Positions 49,296 through 58,063 of a stretch of 64,000 nucleotides of DNA are shown one piece after another. The notes under the pieces were generated by a model. It was not told where the DNA came from. It ran no database searches and was given only the letters and a program-made list of their open reading frames with translations. A program made the position numbers and the translations under genes. The DNA lies in contig NZ_UUON01000050.1 in the NCBI RefSeq assembly GCF_900590885.1, forward strand, positions 310,001-374,000. Reading direction: 5' to 3'. Origin of the DNA: Pseudomonas viridiflava (lineage in GTDB: Bacteria > Pseudomonadota > Gammaproteobacteria > Pseudomonadales > Pseudomonadaceae). Every line of letters starts with the position of its first letter. Positions within the stretch are counted from its first letter, which is position 1.

Positions 49296-50597
49296 ATGCG
49301 CGTTCTGGTCTTGGGTAGCGGCGTCATTGGTGTGACCAGTGCCTACTATTTGGCTCGGGCCGGTTTTGAAGTGGTCGTGGTCGACCGTCAACCTGCTGCT
49401 GCCATGGAAACCAGCTTCGCCAACGCCGGCCAGGTCTCCCCGGGCTATGCCTCGCCCTGGGCCGCGCCGGGTGTGCCGCTCAAGGCCATCAAGTGGCTGC
49501 TGCAGCGCCACGCGCCGCTGGCGATCAAGGCCACCGCCGATATCGATCAATACCTGTGGATGGCGCAGATGCTGCGCAACTGCACCGCCAGCCGCTATGC
49601 GGTGAACAAGGAGCGCATGGTGCGGCTGTCCGAGTACAGCCGCGACTGCCTCGACGAACTGCGCGTTGAAACCGGCATTGCCTACGAAGGCCGTAGCCTG
49701 GGGACTACGCAGCTGTTCCGCACTCAGGCCCAGTTGGACGGTGCAGCCAAAGACATCGCCGTGTTGAAAGAGTCCGGCGTGCCGTTCGAACTGCTCGACC
49801 GCGCCGGCATCGCCCGCGTTGAACCGGCCCTGGCCAGCGTCACCGATATCCTCGCCGGTGCCCTGCGCCTGCCGAATGACCAGACCGGCGACTGCCAGAT
49901 GTTCACCACGCGCCTGGTCGAGATGTGCAAGCAGCTGGGCGTGGAGTTCCGCTTCGACCAAGACATCCAGCGCCTCGACTACGCTGGCGATCGCGTCAAC
50001 GGCGTATGGGTCGACGGCAAGCTGGAAACCGCCGACCGCTACGTGCTGGCGCTCGGCAGCTATTCGCCCAAGCTGCTCAAGCCGCTGGGGATCAAGGCGC
50101 CGGTGTACCCGCTCAAGGGCTACTCGCTGACCGTGCCGATCACCAACCCGGCGATGGCGCCCACCTCGACCATCCTCGATGAAACCTACAAGGTCGCGAT
50201 CACCCGTTTCGACAACCGCATCCGCGTCGGCGGCATGGCTGAAATAGCCGGTTTTGACCTGTCGCTGAACCCGCGTCGACGTGAAACCCTGGAGATGATC
50301 GTCAACGACCTTTATCCTCAGGGCGGCGATTTGGCCGAAGCCAGTTTCTGGACCGGCCTGCGCCCGACTACACCCGACGGCACGCCGATTGTCGGTGCCA
50401 CCCCGTTCAGGAACCTGTTCCTGAACACTGGCCACGGCACTCTCGGTTGGACCATGGCCTGTGGTTCCGGCCGCTTGCTGGCTGACTTGATGGCTTCGAG
50501 AACGCCGCAGATCAGCGCCGAAGGCCTCGACATTTCCCGTTATGGCAACCACCAGGAGTCCGCACGACATGTCAATCCAGCGCCAGCGCACCAATGA
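49296..50597 (+). CDS. dadA: D-amino acid dehydrogenase small subunit
   Basis: DadA oxidises D-alanine and other D-amino acids to 2-oxo acids, passing electrons to the respiratory chain. The 433-residue length is standard. The FAD-binding motif VLVLGSGVIGVTSAYYLA starts at residue 3, and the family motif ETSFANAGQVSPGYASPWAAPG follows. GAGGA precedes the ATG; an in-frame upstream start lies in the promoter region. The 3' end overlaps the short RidA-type remnant. In P. aeruginosa the order is dadA, a RidA-type gene, dadX. Confidence 0.96.
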   Translation: MRVLVLGSGVIGVTSAYYLARAGFEVVVVDRQPAAAMETSFANAGQVSPGYASPWAAPGVPLKAIKWLLQRHAPLAIKATADIDQYLWMAQMLRNCTASRYAVNKERMVRLSEYSRDCLDELRVETGIAYEGRSLGTTQLFRTQAQLDGAAKDIAVLKESGVPFELLDRAGIARVEPALASVTDILAGALRLPNDQTGDCQMFTTRLVEMCKQLGVEFRFDQDIQRLDYAGDRVNGVWVDGKLETADRYVLALGSYSPKLLKPLGIKAPVYPLKGYSLTVPITNPAMAPTSTILDETYKVAITRFDNRIRVGGMAEIAGFDLSLNPRRRETLEMIVNDLYPQGGDLAEASFWTGLRPTTPDGTPIVGATPFRNLFLNTGHGTLGWTMACGSGRLLADLMASRTPQISAEGLDISRYGNHQESARHVNPAPAHQ

Positions 50598-50634
50598 GCG
50601 CATGAGCCAGACCGTCGTGGCTGGATTGTCGTAA
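50569..50634 (+). pseudogene. 21-codon remnant of a RidA-type gene in the dad operon
   Basis: An ATG with AGGAG 11 bases upstream opens a frame that overlaps the end of dadA and encodes MSIQRQRTNERMSQTVVAGLS before a stop. The N-terminus resembles the start of the RidA/YjgF protein that sits between dadA and dadX in other pseudomonads, as remembered. The remaining 100 or so residues are absent: only 80 bp separate the stop from alr. This looks like an internal deletion. Confidence 0.6.
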
Positions 50635-50649
50635 ACCCAGATCCCTCTC

Positions 50650-50685
50650 CCGGTGCCGACGTTGTTGGTCGGTGCCGGTTTTTTC
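50650..50685 (+). terminator. Terminator-like hairpin between dadA and alr
   Basis: CCGGTGCCGAC pairs with GTCGGTGCCGG (two G-U pairs in RNA) around a seven-base loop, followed by TTTTTTC. It lies 30 bp before the alr start, so it could attenuate readthrough from dadA. Confidence 0.7.
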
Positions 50686-50714
50686 TTCACCTTGCCGCCT
50701 AGAAGCCTGCCGCC

Positions 50715-51788
50715 ATGCGTCCTGCCCGTGCCCTGATCGACCTCCAAGCCCTGCGCCACAACTACCAATTGGCCCGTGAAGTCACGGGTGCCCGTGCCCT
50801 CGCCGTGGTCAAGGCCGACGCCTATGGCCATGGCGCCGTGCGCGTGGCCCAGGCGCTGGAAGCCGAGGCGGATGGGTTTGCGGTGGCCTGTATCGAAGAA
50901 GCATTGGAGTTGCGTGCCGCTGGCATCCGCGCGCCGGTGCTGTTGCTGGAAGGTTTTTTCGAAGCCGACGAGCTGCCACTGATCATCGAGCACGATTTGT
51001 GGTGCGTGGTGCATTCGCTGTGGCAGTTGGAGGCCATCGAACAGGCCGCGCTGAGCAAGCCGCTGACCATCTGGCTCAAGCTCGACTCGGGCATGCACCG
51101 CGTCGGCCTGCATCCCAAGGATTACCACGAGGCGTACCAGCGCCTGCTGGCCAGCGGCAAAGTCGCCAAAATTGTGTTGATGAGCCACTTCGCCCGCGCC
51201 GATGAACTCGACTGTGTCCGCAGCAATGAGCAGGTTGCTGTGTTTGAAGCGGCGCGTCAGGGCTTGGCGGCTGAAGTCAGCCTGCGCAATTCGCCGTCGG
51301 TGATGGGCTGGCCGAACGTCTCCAGCGACTGGGTGCGCCCGGGCATCATGCTCTACGGCGCCACGCCGTTTGGCGAAGACCAGGCCATCGCCGCGCGCTT
51401 GCAGCCGGTCATGACCCTGGAATCCAAAGTCATCTGCGTGCGCGAACTGCCGGCCGGCGAGCCGGTGGGCTACGGCGCCAGGTTCATCACGCCAAAACCG
51501 ATGCGTATCGGCGTGGTTGCCATGGGCTATGCCGACGGCTACCCACGCCATGCGCCGACCGGCACGCCGGTGCTGGTGGCGGGCCAGCGCAGCCAATTGC
51601 TCGGGCGTGTGTCCATGGACATGTTGTGCATCGATCTTACCGACGTGCCGCAGGCCGGGCTGGGTTCCACGGTAGAGCTGTGGGGCAAAAACATTCTCGC
51701 CAGCGACATCGCGGTCGCCGCCGAAACCATTCCCTACCAGATTTTCTGCAACCTGCGTCGGGTGCCAAGGCTCTATTGCGGCGCTTGA
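50715..51788 (+). CDS. alr: Alanine racemase (catabolic, DadX type)
   Basis: This 357-residue PLP enzyme interconverts L- and D-alanine. The PLP lysine is K33 (VVKADAYGHGA) and the catalytic tyrosine is near residue 253 (PVGYGARF). The position after dadA marks it as the catabolic isozyme, which feeds D-alanine to DadA, while peptidoglycan synthesis usually has a second racemase. The upstream ribosome binding site is weak (AGAAG). Confidence 0.95.
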   Translation: MRPARALIDLQALRHNYQLAREVTGARALAVVKADAYGHGAVRVAQALEAEADGFAVACIEEALELRAAGIRAPVLLLEGFFEADELPLIIEHDLWCVVHSLWQLEAIEQAALSKPLTIWLKLDSGMHRVGLHPKDYHEAYQRLLASGKVAKIVLMSHFARADELDCVRSNEQVAVFEAARQGLAAEVSLRNSPSVMGWPNVSSDWVRPGIMLYGATPFGEDQAIAARLQPVMTLESKVICVRELPAGEPVGYGARFITPKPMRIGVVAMGYADGYPRHAPTGTPVLVAGQRSQLLGRVSMDMLCIDLTDVPQAGLGSTVELWGKNILASDIAVAAETIPYQIFCNLRRVPRLYCGA

Positions 51789-51829
51789 TCGCCGCGTACG
51801 AATGCAGCTGCCCGGGATTTAGGCCCAAG

Positions 51830-51877
51830 TGTTGTAAATACTGAACGCTGTCGCCATGATAACGCTCAATTACAACA
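51830..51877. promoter_or_regulatory. Widely spaced inverted repeat upstream of the PauR-like regulator gene
   Basis: TGTTGTAA at 51830 and TTACAACA at 51870 are perfect inverted copies 40 bp apart centre to centre, about four helical turns. They lie 28-75 bp before the regulator start and may be an autoregulatory operator. Confidence 0.4.
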
Positions 51878-51904
51878 AAGCCTGAATCCTAGGAGGCTCC
51901 TGCA

Positions 51905-52453
51905 TTGGACGTCGGCGAACGACTGCAATCCATCCGTAAACTGAAGGGTCTTTCCCAGCGCGAGCTCGCCAAGCGCGCGGGTGTCACCAACAGCACCATT
52001 TCGATGATCGAAAAAAACAGCGTCAGCCCCTCGATCAGCTCCTTGCGCAAGGTGCTGGGCGGCATCCCCATGTCCATGGTCGAGTTCTTTTCCGAGGAGA
52101 TCCTCCAGGAAATACCGACGCAGATCGTCTATAAAGCCAATGAGCTGATCGACATCTCCGACGGTGCCGTGACCATGAAACTGGTCGGCCGCGCGCACCC
52201 GAGCCGGGCGATTGCGTTTCTCAACGAGATCTACCCGCCGGGCGCCGACACGGGCGAAGAAATGCTCACCCACGAAGGCGAGGAAACCGGGATTCTGGTG
52301 GAAGGTCGCCTGGAATTGGTGGTCGGTCTTGAAACTTTTGTGCTCGAAGCCGGCGATAGCTACTACTTTGAAAGCACCAAGCCGCATCGTTTTCGCAACC
52401 CGTTCGACGTGCCGGCGCGACTAATCAGCGCAGCCACACCCGCGAACTTTTAA
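51905..52453 (+). CDS. XRE-cupin regulator, PauR/PuuR-like
   Basis: This 182-residue regulator has an XRE HTH (GERLQSIRKLKGLSQRELAKRAGVTNSTISMIEKN) and a C-terminal cupin sensor domain (EETGILVEGRLELVVGLETFVLEAGDSYYFESTKPHRF). PauR in P. aeruginosa (PA5301, same position) represses polyamine catabolism genes such as kauB. The start is a TTG with a perfect AGGAGG eight bases before it; no ATG fits the family N-terminus. The likely ligands are polyamines or their glutamylated forms. Expected targets in the window are the aldehyde dehydrogenase and PuuB-like genes. Confidence 0.92.
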   Translation: MDVGERLQSIRKLKGLSQRELAKRAGVTNSTISMIEKNSVSPSISSLRKVLGGIPMSMVEFFSEEILQEIPTQIVYKANELIDISDGAVTMKLVGRAHPSRAIAFLNEIYPPGADTGEEMLTHEGEETGILVEGRLELVVGLETFVLEAGDSYYFESTKPHRFRNPFDVPARLISAATPANF

Positions 52454-52622
52454 GAAAAGAGGCGCCCTGCCAGCGTTGCAGAGGCTCCCGCAGCAGTATC
52501 CGTGAGGCTGAATCTCCCTTTATTTAATAGGGTTGTTTCGGCCCGGCGGGCTAACCGTTATACTTTCGCCGCCTGCGAAACCGTGGCCGCAGGCGTGAAT
52601 AGCCACCATTGAGGGTGAACGC

Positions 52623-53045
52623 GTGAACCTAATTATGAAAATGCTGGCTGCACCAGCAACCGTACTGGCCCTATGGGCTGTGAGCGCACAAGCTGCGACC
52701 AATGACGATATTGCCAAGCGCCTGGAGCCGGTCGGCCAGGTCTGCGTCCAGGGCCAGGAATGCAAGGGCATGGAAGTGGCGGTGGCCGCCGGTGGAGGCG
52801 CTGCCAAGACGCCGGATGACATCATCGCCAAGCACTGCAACGCCTGCCACGGTACCGGCCTGTTGGGCGCGCCGAAAATCGGCGACACCGCCGCCTGGAA
52901 AGAACGCGCCGACCACCAGGGCGGCCTCGACGGCATCCTGGCCAAGGCGATCACCGGCATCAACGCCATGCCGCCAAAAGGCACCTGCGCCGATTGCTCG
53001 GATGATGACCTCAAAGGCGCGATCAAGAAGATGTCCGGCCTGTAA
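52623..53045 (+). CDS. Cytochrome c5 family protein
   Basis: This 140-residue periplasmic protein has a signal peptide ending SAQA and one c-type heme motif CNACH near residue 73, with a likely methionine ligand in GINAMPPKGTCADC. The final cysteine pair is typical of cytochrome c5. It starts at a GTG with GAGG eight bases upstream; ATGs four and six codons later are possible. In P. aeruginosa the gene at this place is cycB. It probably carries electrons in the respiratory chain. Confidence 0.92.
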   Translation: MNLIMKMLAAPATVLALWAVSAQAATNDDIAKRLEPVGQVCVQGQECKGMEVAVAAGGGAAKTPDDIIAKHCNACHGTGLLGAPKIGDTAAWKERADHQGGLDGILAKAITGINAMPPKGTCADCSDDDLKGAIKKMSGL

Positions 53046-53060
53046 CCCGCCGATCTTCGT

Positions 53061-53090
53061 CAAAAAAGCCGCTTGTGAGCGGCTTTTTTG
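53061..53090. terminator. Terminator after cytochrome c5
   Basis: CAAAAAAGCCGCTTG, then TGAGCGGCTTTTTTG, forms a compact hairpin with T tracts on both strands, 16 bp after the stop codon. Confidence 0.9.
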
Positions 53091-53182
53091 TGCGTGGCAT
53101 TTGGCTTTCGAGGCTGGTCAATGCAGCAAAGACCCGGCAAGCTCGGTCCAACCCCTAATCATGGAATGTTCAGGAGGGTCGG

Positions 53183-55105
53183 ATGGTGCAGTTGTGTTCA
53201 ATCGAGCAAGCAGTTGACGACGTACTGGCGCGGTTGCCGGCGCATATCCACATGGGCATGCCCCTGGGCTTGGGCAAGCCGAACCTGTTCGCCAATGCGC
53301 TGTACCGGCGCATCGCCAAGCTGCCGGAACGCGCGCTGACGATCTACACCGCCCTGAGCCTGGGCCGCCCGACCTTGGGCGACGGCTTGCAGAAGCGCTT
53401 TCTCGAACCCTTTATCGCGCGCGTGTTTGGCGATTATCCCGAGCTGGATTTCCTCGCCGACCTGCACAAGGACAAGCTTCCAGCGAATATCCATGTGCAG
53501 CAGTTCTTCATGCAGCCCGGCAGCCTGCTGCACAGCGAACAGGCGCAGCAGGACTACGTGAGCAGCAACTACAGCCACGCCGCCCGCGATATCAACGCTG
53601 CCGGCCTCAACCTGGTGGCGCAGCTGGTGGCCAGCAGCGCCGAACACCCGGATCGCCTGAGCCTGAGCTGCAACCCCGACATCACCCTCGACCTGCTGCC
53701 GATGATCGCCAAGCGCCGCGCCGCCGGCGAGACCATCCTGGTGGTCGGCCAGGTCCACAGCGACTTGCCCTACATGCCCGGCGACGCCGAATTGGGCATG
53801 GACGAATTTGACTACCTGCTGGATGAAAAGGACAACACCACGCTGTTCTCCACGCCGAACATGCCGGTGGGTTTCCAGGACCACTTTATCGGCCTGCATG
53901 CCAGTACCCTGGTGCGCGATGGCGGTACCTTGCAGATCGGCATCGGCTCCATGGGCGATGCTCTGACCGCCGCGCTGCTGGCGCGCCAGGCCGACAACGA
54001 AGCCTATCGCTTGCTGCTCACCGACCTGGATGTGTACCAGTGGGCGCCGTTGATCAGCCGTGAAGGCGGGGTCGAGCCCTTCGCCCGTGGCCTCTACGGC
54101 TGCAGCGAAATGTTCGTCAACGGCCTGCTGGTGCTGGCGGACGCTGGCATTATTCGGCGCAAGGTCTACCCGGATGTGGCGACCCAGGAGCAGGCCAACG
54201 CCGGTCTGATCGACGATGCCGCGCAGGCCGATGGCATTTCGATCCACGGCGGTTTCTTCCTTGGGCCGCGCAGTTTTTACCAGCGCCTGCAGGAAATGAC
54301 CCACGCCAAACGCCTCGAATTCAACATGACCCGCATCAGCTACATCAACGAGCTGTATGGCCAAGAGGAACTTAAGCGCCTGCAACGCCTGGATGCGCGC
54401 TTTATCAACAGCGCGATCATGGTCACGCTGCTCGGCGCCGGCGTGGCCGACCAGTTGGAAGGCGGTGGTGTGCTCAGCGGCGTGGGTGGGCAATACAACT
54501 TCGTGGCCCAGGGGCACGCGCTGGAAGGCGCGCGCTCGGTGCTGATTTTGCGCAGCTGGCGCGAGGCGGCGGGGGAGGTCAGCTCGAATATCGTCTGGGA
54601 GTACGGGCACTGCACCATTCCGCGCCACCTGCGCGATATCGTCATTACCGAGTACGGCATTGCCGACCTGCGCGGTCAGACGGATGCCAAGGTGATCGAG
54701 GCATTGCTCAACATCACTGACTCACGCTTCCAGGCTGACTTGATCGAACAGGCGCAAAAGGCCGGCAAGCTGGCCAAGGATTTCGTGCTGGATCCGCGTT
54801 TTGCCGATAACACCCCGGAACGGCTCAAGGGTATTCAGGCGCGGCACCGTCGGCTATTCCCCGAATATCCGTTGGGCAGTGACTTTACCGATGAGGAGCG
54901 GGATTTGTTGCGGGCGTTGAACTGGCTCAAGAGCAAATTCAAGCTGACGGAGATTCTGGAACTGGGCAAGGCGGCGCTGGATGCACCGGAGCCGGAGGCG
55001 TTTCCAGAGCATTTGAAGCGGATGCGGTTGGATCAGCCGGAGGGGCTGAAAGAAGACCTCTACCAGCGTCTGCTGCTCGCCGGCCTCCAGGCCACCGCAC
55101 ACTAA
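53183..55105 (+). CDS. Acetyl-CoA hydrolase/transferase family protein
   Basis: This 640-residue protein belongs to the acetyl-CoA hydrolase/CoA-transferase family. Elements in the C-terminal half fit: GGSGGVSGVGGQYNFVAQGHALEGARS-like residues (GVLSGVGGQYNFV), VWEYGHCTIPRHLRDIVITEYGIADLRGQTD. The N-terminal third carries LGLGKPNLFANALYRRI. Members move or hydrolyse CoA thioesters of short acids; the substrate is not evident. It is longer than the typical 500 residues, with an extended C-terminus. AGGAGGG precedes the ATG. A REP follows the stop. Confidence 0.85.
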   Translation: MVQLCSIEQAVDDVLARLPAHIHMGMPLGLGKPNLFANALYRRIAKLPERALTIYTALSLGRPTLGDGLQKRFLEPFIARVFGDYPELDFLADLHKDKLPANIHVQQFFMQPGSLLHSEQAQQDYVSSNYSHAARDINAAGLNLVAQLVASSAEHPDRLSLSCNPDITLDLLPMIAKRRAAGETILVVGQVHSDLPYMPGDAELGMDEFDYLLDEKDNTTLFSTPNMPVGFQDHFIGLHASTLVRDGGTLQIGIGSMGDALTAALLARQADNEAYRLLLTDLDVYQWAPLISREGGVEPFARGLYGCSEMFVNGLLVLADAGIIRRKVYPDVATQEQANAGLIDDAAQADGISIHGGFFLGPRSFYQRLQEMTHAKRLEFNMTRISYINELYGQEELKRLQRLDARFINSAIMVTLLGAGVADQLEGGGVLSGVGGQYNFVAQGHALEGARSVLILRSWREAAGEVSSNIVWEYGHCTIPRHLRDIVITEYGIADLRGQTDAKVIEALLNITDSRFQADLIEQAQKAGKLAKDFVLDPRFADNTPERLKGIQARHRRLFPEYPLGSDFTDEERDLLRALNWLKSKFKLTEILELGKAALDAPEPEAFPEHLKRMRLDQPEGLKEDLYQRLLLAGLQATAH

Positions 55106-55120
55106 CAAGCAACACAGGGC

Positions 55121-55155
55121 AAATGTGGGAGGGGGCAAGCCCCCTCCCACATTTT
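55121..55155. repeat. Single REP palindrome
   Basis: AAATGTGGGAGGGGGC, then AA, then GCCCCCTCCCACATTT forms a REP hairpin between convergent genes, with a short T tract that could help termination of the upstream gene. Confidence 0.9.
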
Positions 55156-55169
55156 TGAACAGTGTTGGC

Positions 55170-55739
55170 TTAGATGAAGGTGACGACGCCACCTTCCAGC
55201 GACTTCACGCGCGCCAGCGACTCCACCCGATAACCCTGCGCATCCAGCTCCGCACGCCCACCCTGGAACGACTTCTCGATCACAATCCCCAAACCGGCAA
55301 CGGTCGCGCCAGCCTGCTTGATGATCGAGATCAGCGCCTGGGACGCCTTGCCGTTGGCCAAAAAGTCATCGATCACCAGCACGCGGTCGCTGCTGGTCAG
55401 GTGGCGTGGGGAGATCGCCACGGTGCTTTCGGTTTTCTTGGTGAACGAATACACGGTCGCCGACAGCAAGTTTTCGGTCAGGGTCAGGGACTGCTGCTTG
55501 CGCGCAAAAATCACCGGTACGCCCAGGTTCAGGCCGGTCATGATTGCCGGCGCGATGCCCGAGGCCTCGATGGTGACGATCTTGGTGATGCCCGAGTCCT
55601 TGAACAGCGCGGCGAATTCGTCGCCGATCAGCTTCATCAGCGCCGGGTCGATCTGGTGGTTCAAAAAGGCGTCGACCTTGAGTACCTGATCGGAAAGCAC
55701 GATGCCTTCTTCGCGAATTTTCTTGTGCAGTGCTTCCAC
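55170..55739 (-). CDS. xpt: Xanthine phosphoribosyltransferase
   Basis: Xpt salvages xanthine to XMP with PRPP. The PRPP motif is VLVIDDFLANGKAS. The GTG at 55739 gives 189 residues starting MEALHKKIREEGIVLSDQVLKVDAFLNHQID, close to the 190 of family members, and has AGAGGAAG six bases upstream. A longer ATG-started frame adds eight residues without a ribosome binding site. Both flanking genes lie at conserved positions. Confidence 0.94.
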   Translation of the reverse strand: MEALHKKIREEGIVLSDQVLKVDAFLNHQIDPALMKLIGDEFAALFKDSGITKIVTIEASGIAPAIMTGLNLGVPVIFARKQQSLTLTENLLSATVYSFTKKTESTVAISPRHLTSSDRVLVIDDFLANGKASQALISIIKQAGATVAGLGIVIEKSFQGGRAELDAQGYRVESLARVKSLEGGVVTFI

Positions 55740-55797
55740 GGAAAGCTTCCTCTGTTGGCGCAACAGGCGCCGAAAGTAGATTAAAAAGTAGTCGATT

Positions 55798-57807
55798 CTA
55801 GCGCTTTAACATCGCGCGTATATCCGCCAGGGCGGTGTTGCCGCGAACGGCCTTCACCTCGGTCGGGGTGTCGTCATTGCCTTCCCAGGCCAGGTCATCC
55901 GGCGGCAGCTCGTCGAGGAACCGGCTGGGGGCACAATCGATGATTTCGCCGTATTGCTTGCGCTTGGCGGCAAAGGTGAACGCCAGGGTCTGACGCGCGC
56001 GGGTAATGCCCACGTAGGCCAGGCGGCGTTCTTCCTCGATGGTGTCGGCCTCGATGCTGGAGCGGTGCGGGAGGATTTCCTCTTCCATGCCCATGATGAA
56101 CACGTAGGGAAATTCCAGGCCCTTGGACGCATGCAAGGTCATCATCTGCACACCTTCGGCGCCGTCTTCCTCTTCCTGCTGGCGTTCGAGCATGTCGCGC
56201 AGCACCAGCTTGCCGATGGCGTCTTCGACGGTCATGTCGCCGTCTTCATCTTTTTCCAGGGTGTTCTTCAGCGCTTCGATCAGGAACCAGACGTTGCTCA
56301 TGCGGTAATCCGCCGCCTTGTCGCTGGAGCTGTTGGTGCGCAGCCAGTTTTCGTAGTCGATGTCCATGACCATGCTGCGCAGGGCGCTGATCGGGTCTTC
56401 GCCGGCGCACTGCTCGCGCACCTTGTCCATGAAGCGCTTGAAGCGCGACAGGCGATCGGTGAAGCGTGTGTCGAGGTGCTCGCCCAGGCCGATTTCATCG
56501 GTGGCGGCGTACATCGAGATCTTGCGCTCGGTGGCGTAGTTGCCGAGTTTTTCCAGGGTCGTGGAGCCGATTTCCCGGCGTGGCACGTTGATCACGCGCA
56601 GGAAGGCGTTGTCGTCATCCGGGTTCACGATCAGCCGGAAGTAAGCCATCAGGTCTTTCACTTCCTGACGTCCGAAAAAGCTGTTGCCGCCCGACAAGCG
56701 ATAGGGAATCTGGTGGTGCTGCAACTTCAGCTCGATCAGCTTGGCCTGGTAGTTGCCGCGATACAGGATCGCAAAGTCGCTGTAGGGCCGGTCGGTGCGC
56801 AGGTGCAGGGTGAGCAGTTCGACGGCCACGCGCTCGGCTTCGGCGTCTTCGTTGCGGCAGCGGATCACGCGGATCTCGTCGCCGTGGCCCATCTCGCTCC
56901 AGAGCTGTTTTTCAAACTCGTGGGGGTTGTTCGAGATCAGCACGTTGGCGCAGCGCAGGATGCGGCTGGTGGAGCGGTAGTTCTGCTCCAGCATCACCAC
57001 TTTCAAGGACGGGTAGTCGACCTTGAGCAGCATCAGGTTTTCCGGGCGGGCGCCGCGCCAGGCGTAGATCGACTGGTCATCGTCGCCCACCACGGTGAAC
57101 TGGTTGCGCTTGCCAATCAGCAACTTCACCAGCAGGTATTGGCTGGCGTTGGTGTCCTGGTATTCGTCCACCAGCAGGTAGCGCACCTTGTTCTGCCACT
57201 TTTCGAGGATGTCGGCGTGTTCCTGGAACAGTTTGACCGGCTGCAGGATCAGGTCGTCGAAGTCCACCGCGTTGAACGCCTTGAGCGTGCGCTGGTAGTG
57301 GGTGTAGACGATGGCGGCGGTCTGCTCCTTGGGGTTGCGCGCGGTTTCCAGGGCTTCGGCGGGCAGGATCAGGTCGTTTTTCCAGGCGCCGATCATGTTC
57401 TTGATCTCATCCACGCCGTCGTCGCCTGCGTATTCCTTTTGCATGATGTCGGTCATCAAGGCCTTGACGTCGGTTTCATCGAAGATCGAGAAACCCGGCT
57501 TGTAGCCCAGCCGCGCATGCTCCTTGCGGATGATGTTGAGCCCCAGGTTGTGGAACGTGCACACCGTGAGGCCACGGCCTTCGCCACCCTTGAGCAGGGT
57601 GCCGACGCGCTCTTTCATCTCGCGCGCGGCCTTGTTGGTAAAGGTCATGGCGACGATGTACTGGGCACGGATGCCGCAGCTCTGGATCAAGTGCGCGATC
57701 TTGCGGGTGATCACGCTGGTCTTGCCGGAACCGGCACCGGCGAGCACCAATAGAGGGCCGCCGACGTAGTTCACGGCTTCTTGCTGCCGGGGATTGAGTC
57801 GGGACAT
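55798..57807 (-). CDS. rep: ATP-dependent DNA helicase Rep
   Basis: Rep is a superfamily 1 3'-5' helicase that helps replication forks through bound proteins. The 669 residues hold Walker A AGAGSGKTSVITRK near residue 22, the DEYQDT box, VGDDDQSIYAWRGA, MTLHASKGLEFPYVF and AYVGITRAR. Length and motifs fit Rep rather than the longer UvrD. It is divergent from the GGDEF/EAL gene. Confidence 0.96.
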   Translation of the reverse strand: MSRLNPRQQEAVNYVGGPLLVLAGAGSGKTSVITRKIAHLIQSCGIRAQYIVAMTFTNKAAREMKERVGTLLKGGEGRGLTVCTFHNLGLNIIRKEHARLGYKPGFSIFDETDVKALMTDIMQKEYAGDDGVDEIKNMIGAWKNDLILPAEALETARNPKEQTAAIVYTHYQRTLKAFNAVDFDDLILQPVKLFQEHADILEKWQNKVRYLLVDEYQDTNASQYLLVKLLIGKRNQFTVVGDDDQSIYAWRGARPENLMLLKVDYPSLKVVMLEQNYRSTSRILRCANVLISNNPHEFEKQLWSEMGHGDEIRVIRCRNEDAEAERVAVELLTLHLRTDRPYSDFAILYRGNYQAKLIELKLQHHQIPYRLSGGNSFFGRQEVKDLMAYFRLIVNPDDDNAFLRVINVPRREIGSTTLEKLGNYATERKISMYAATDEIGLGEHLDTRFTDRLSRFKRFMDKVREQCAGEDPISALRSMVMDIDYENWLRTNSSSDKAADYRMSNVWFLIEALKNTLEKDEDGDMTVEDAIGKLVLRDMLERQQEEEDGAEGVQMMTLHASKGLEFPYVFIMGMEEEILPHRSSIEADTIEEERRLAYVGITRARQTLAFTFAAKRKQYGEIIDCAPSRFLDELPPDDLAWEGNDDTPTEVKAVRGNTALADIRAMLKR

Positions 57808-57978
57808 ACGGAATTCGGGGAGTCGTTGTTCAAAAGGGCGGGCATTTTAACAGGCTGGCAGGATTCTGCTCTGTCAGAACGACAGTGTGACGTACCACTC
57901 GATCTAAATTTGCCGGTTTTGCTACTTTGCCGCAGGATGTCGGGGTTATTTGCGACTAATGTTTACACTTTGCGTATT

Positions 57979-58006
57979 TGATAACCCCTATCATTGGTGA
58001 TTATCA
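57979..58006. promoter_or_regulatory. Inverted repeat in the rep / GGDEF-EAL promoter region
   Basis: TGATAA and TTATCA flank 16 bp that contain the smaller inverted repeat ATCA-TTGG-TGAT. It lies about 58 bp before the GGDEF/EAL gene start. The remaining part of the 256-bp gap (57808-58063) shows nothing else that could be assigned. Confidence 0.35.
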
Positions 58007-58063
58007 GGCCGCACGTCATAATGCCCGCCGCCAACGAAATCTTGCAGAGTCTAGGGAGCTAGC

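Noticed and set aside
48651..51596. A 981-codon minus-strand frame that includes the Lrp-type regulator
   Set aside because: Only the last 162 codons match a protein family. The rest runs antisense to dadA and alr, so the regulator start was set at 49139.
53091..53182. Possible small gene between cytochrome c5 and the acetyl-CoA hydrolase family gene
   Set aside because: No start with a ribosome binding site and no frame longer than the gap could be supported; it holds only the hydrolase leader.
55954..57753. A 599-codon open frame antisense to rep
   Set aside because: The Rep frame has all helicase motifs. The antisense product is low-complexity and Gln/His/Val-rich.
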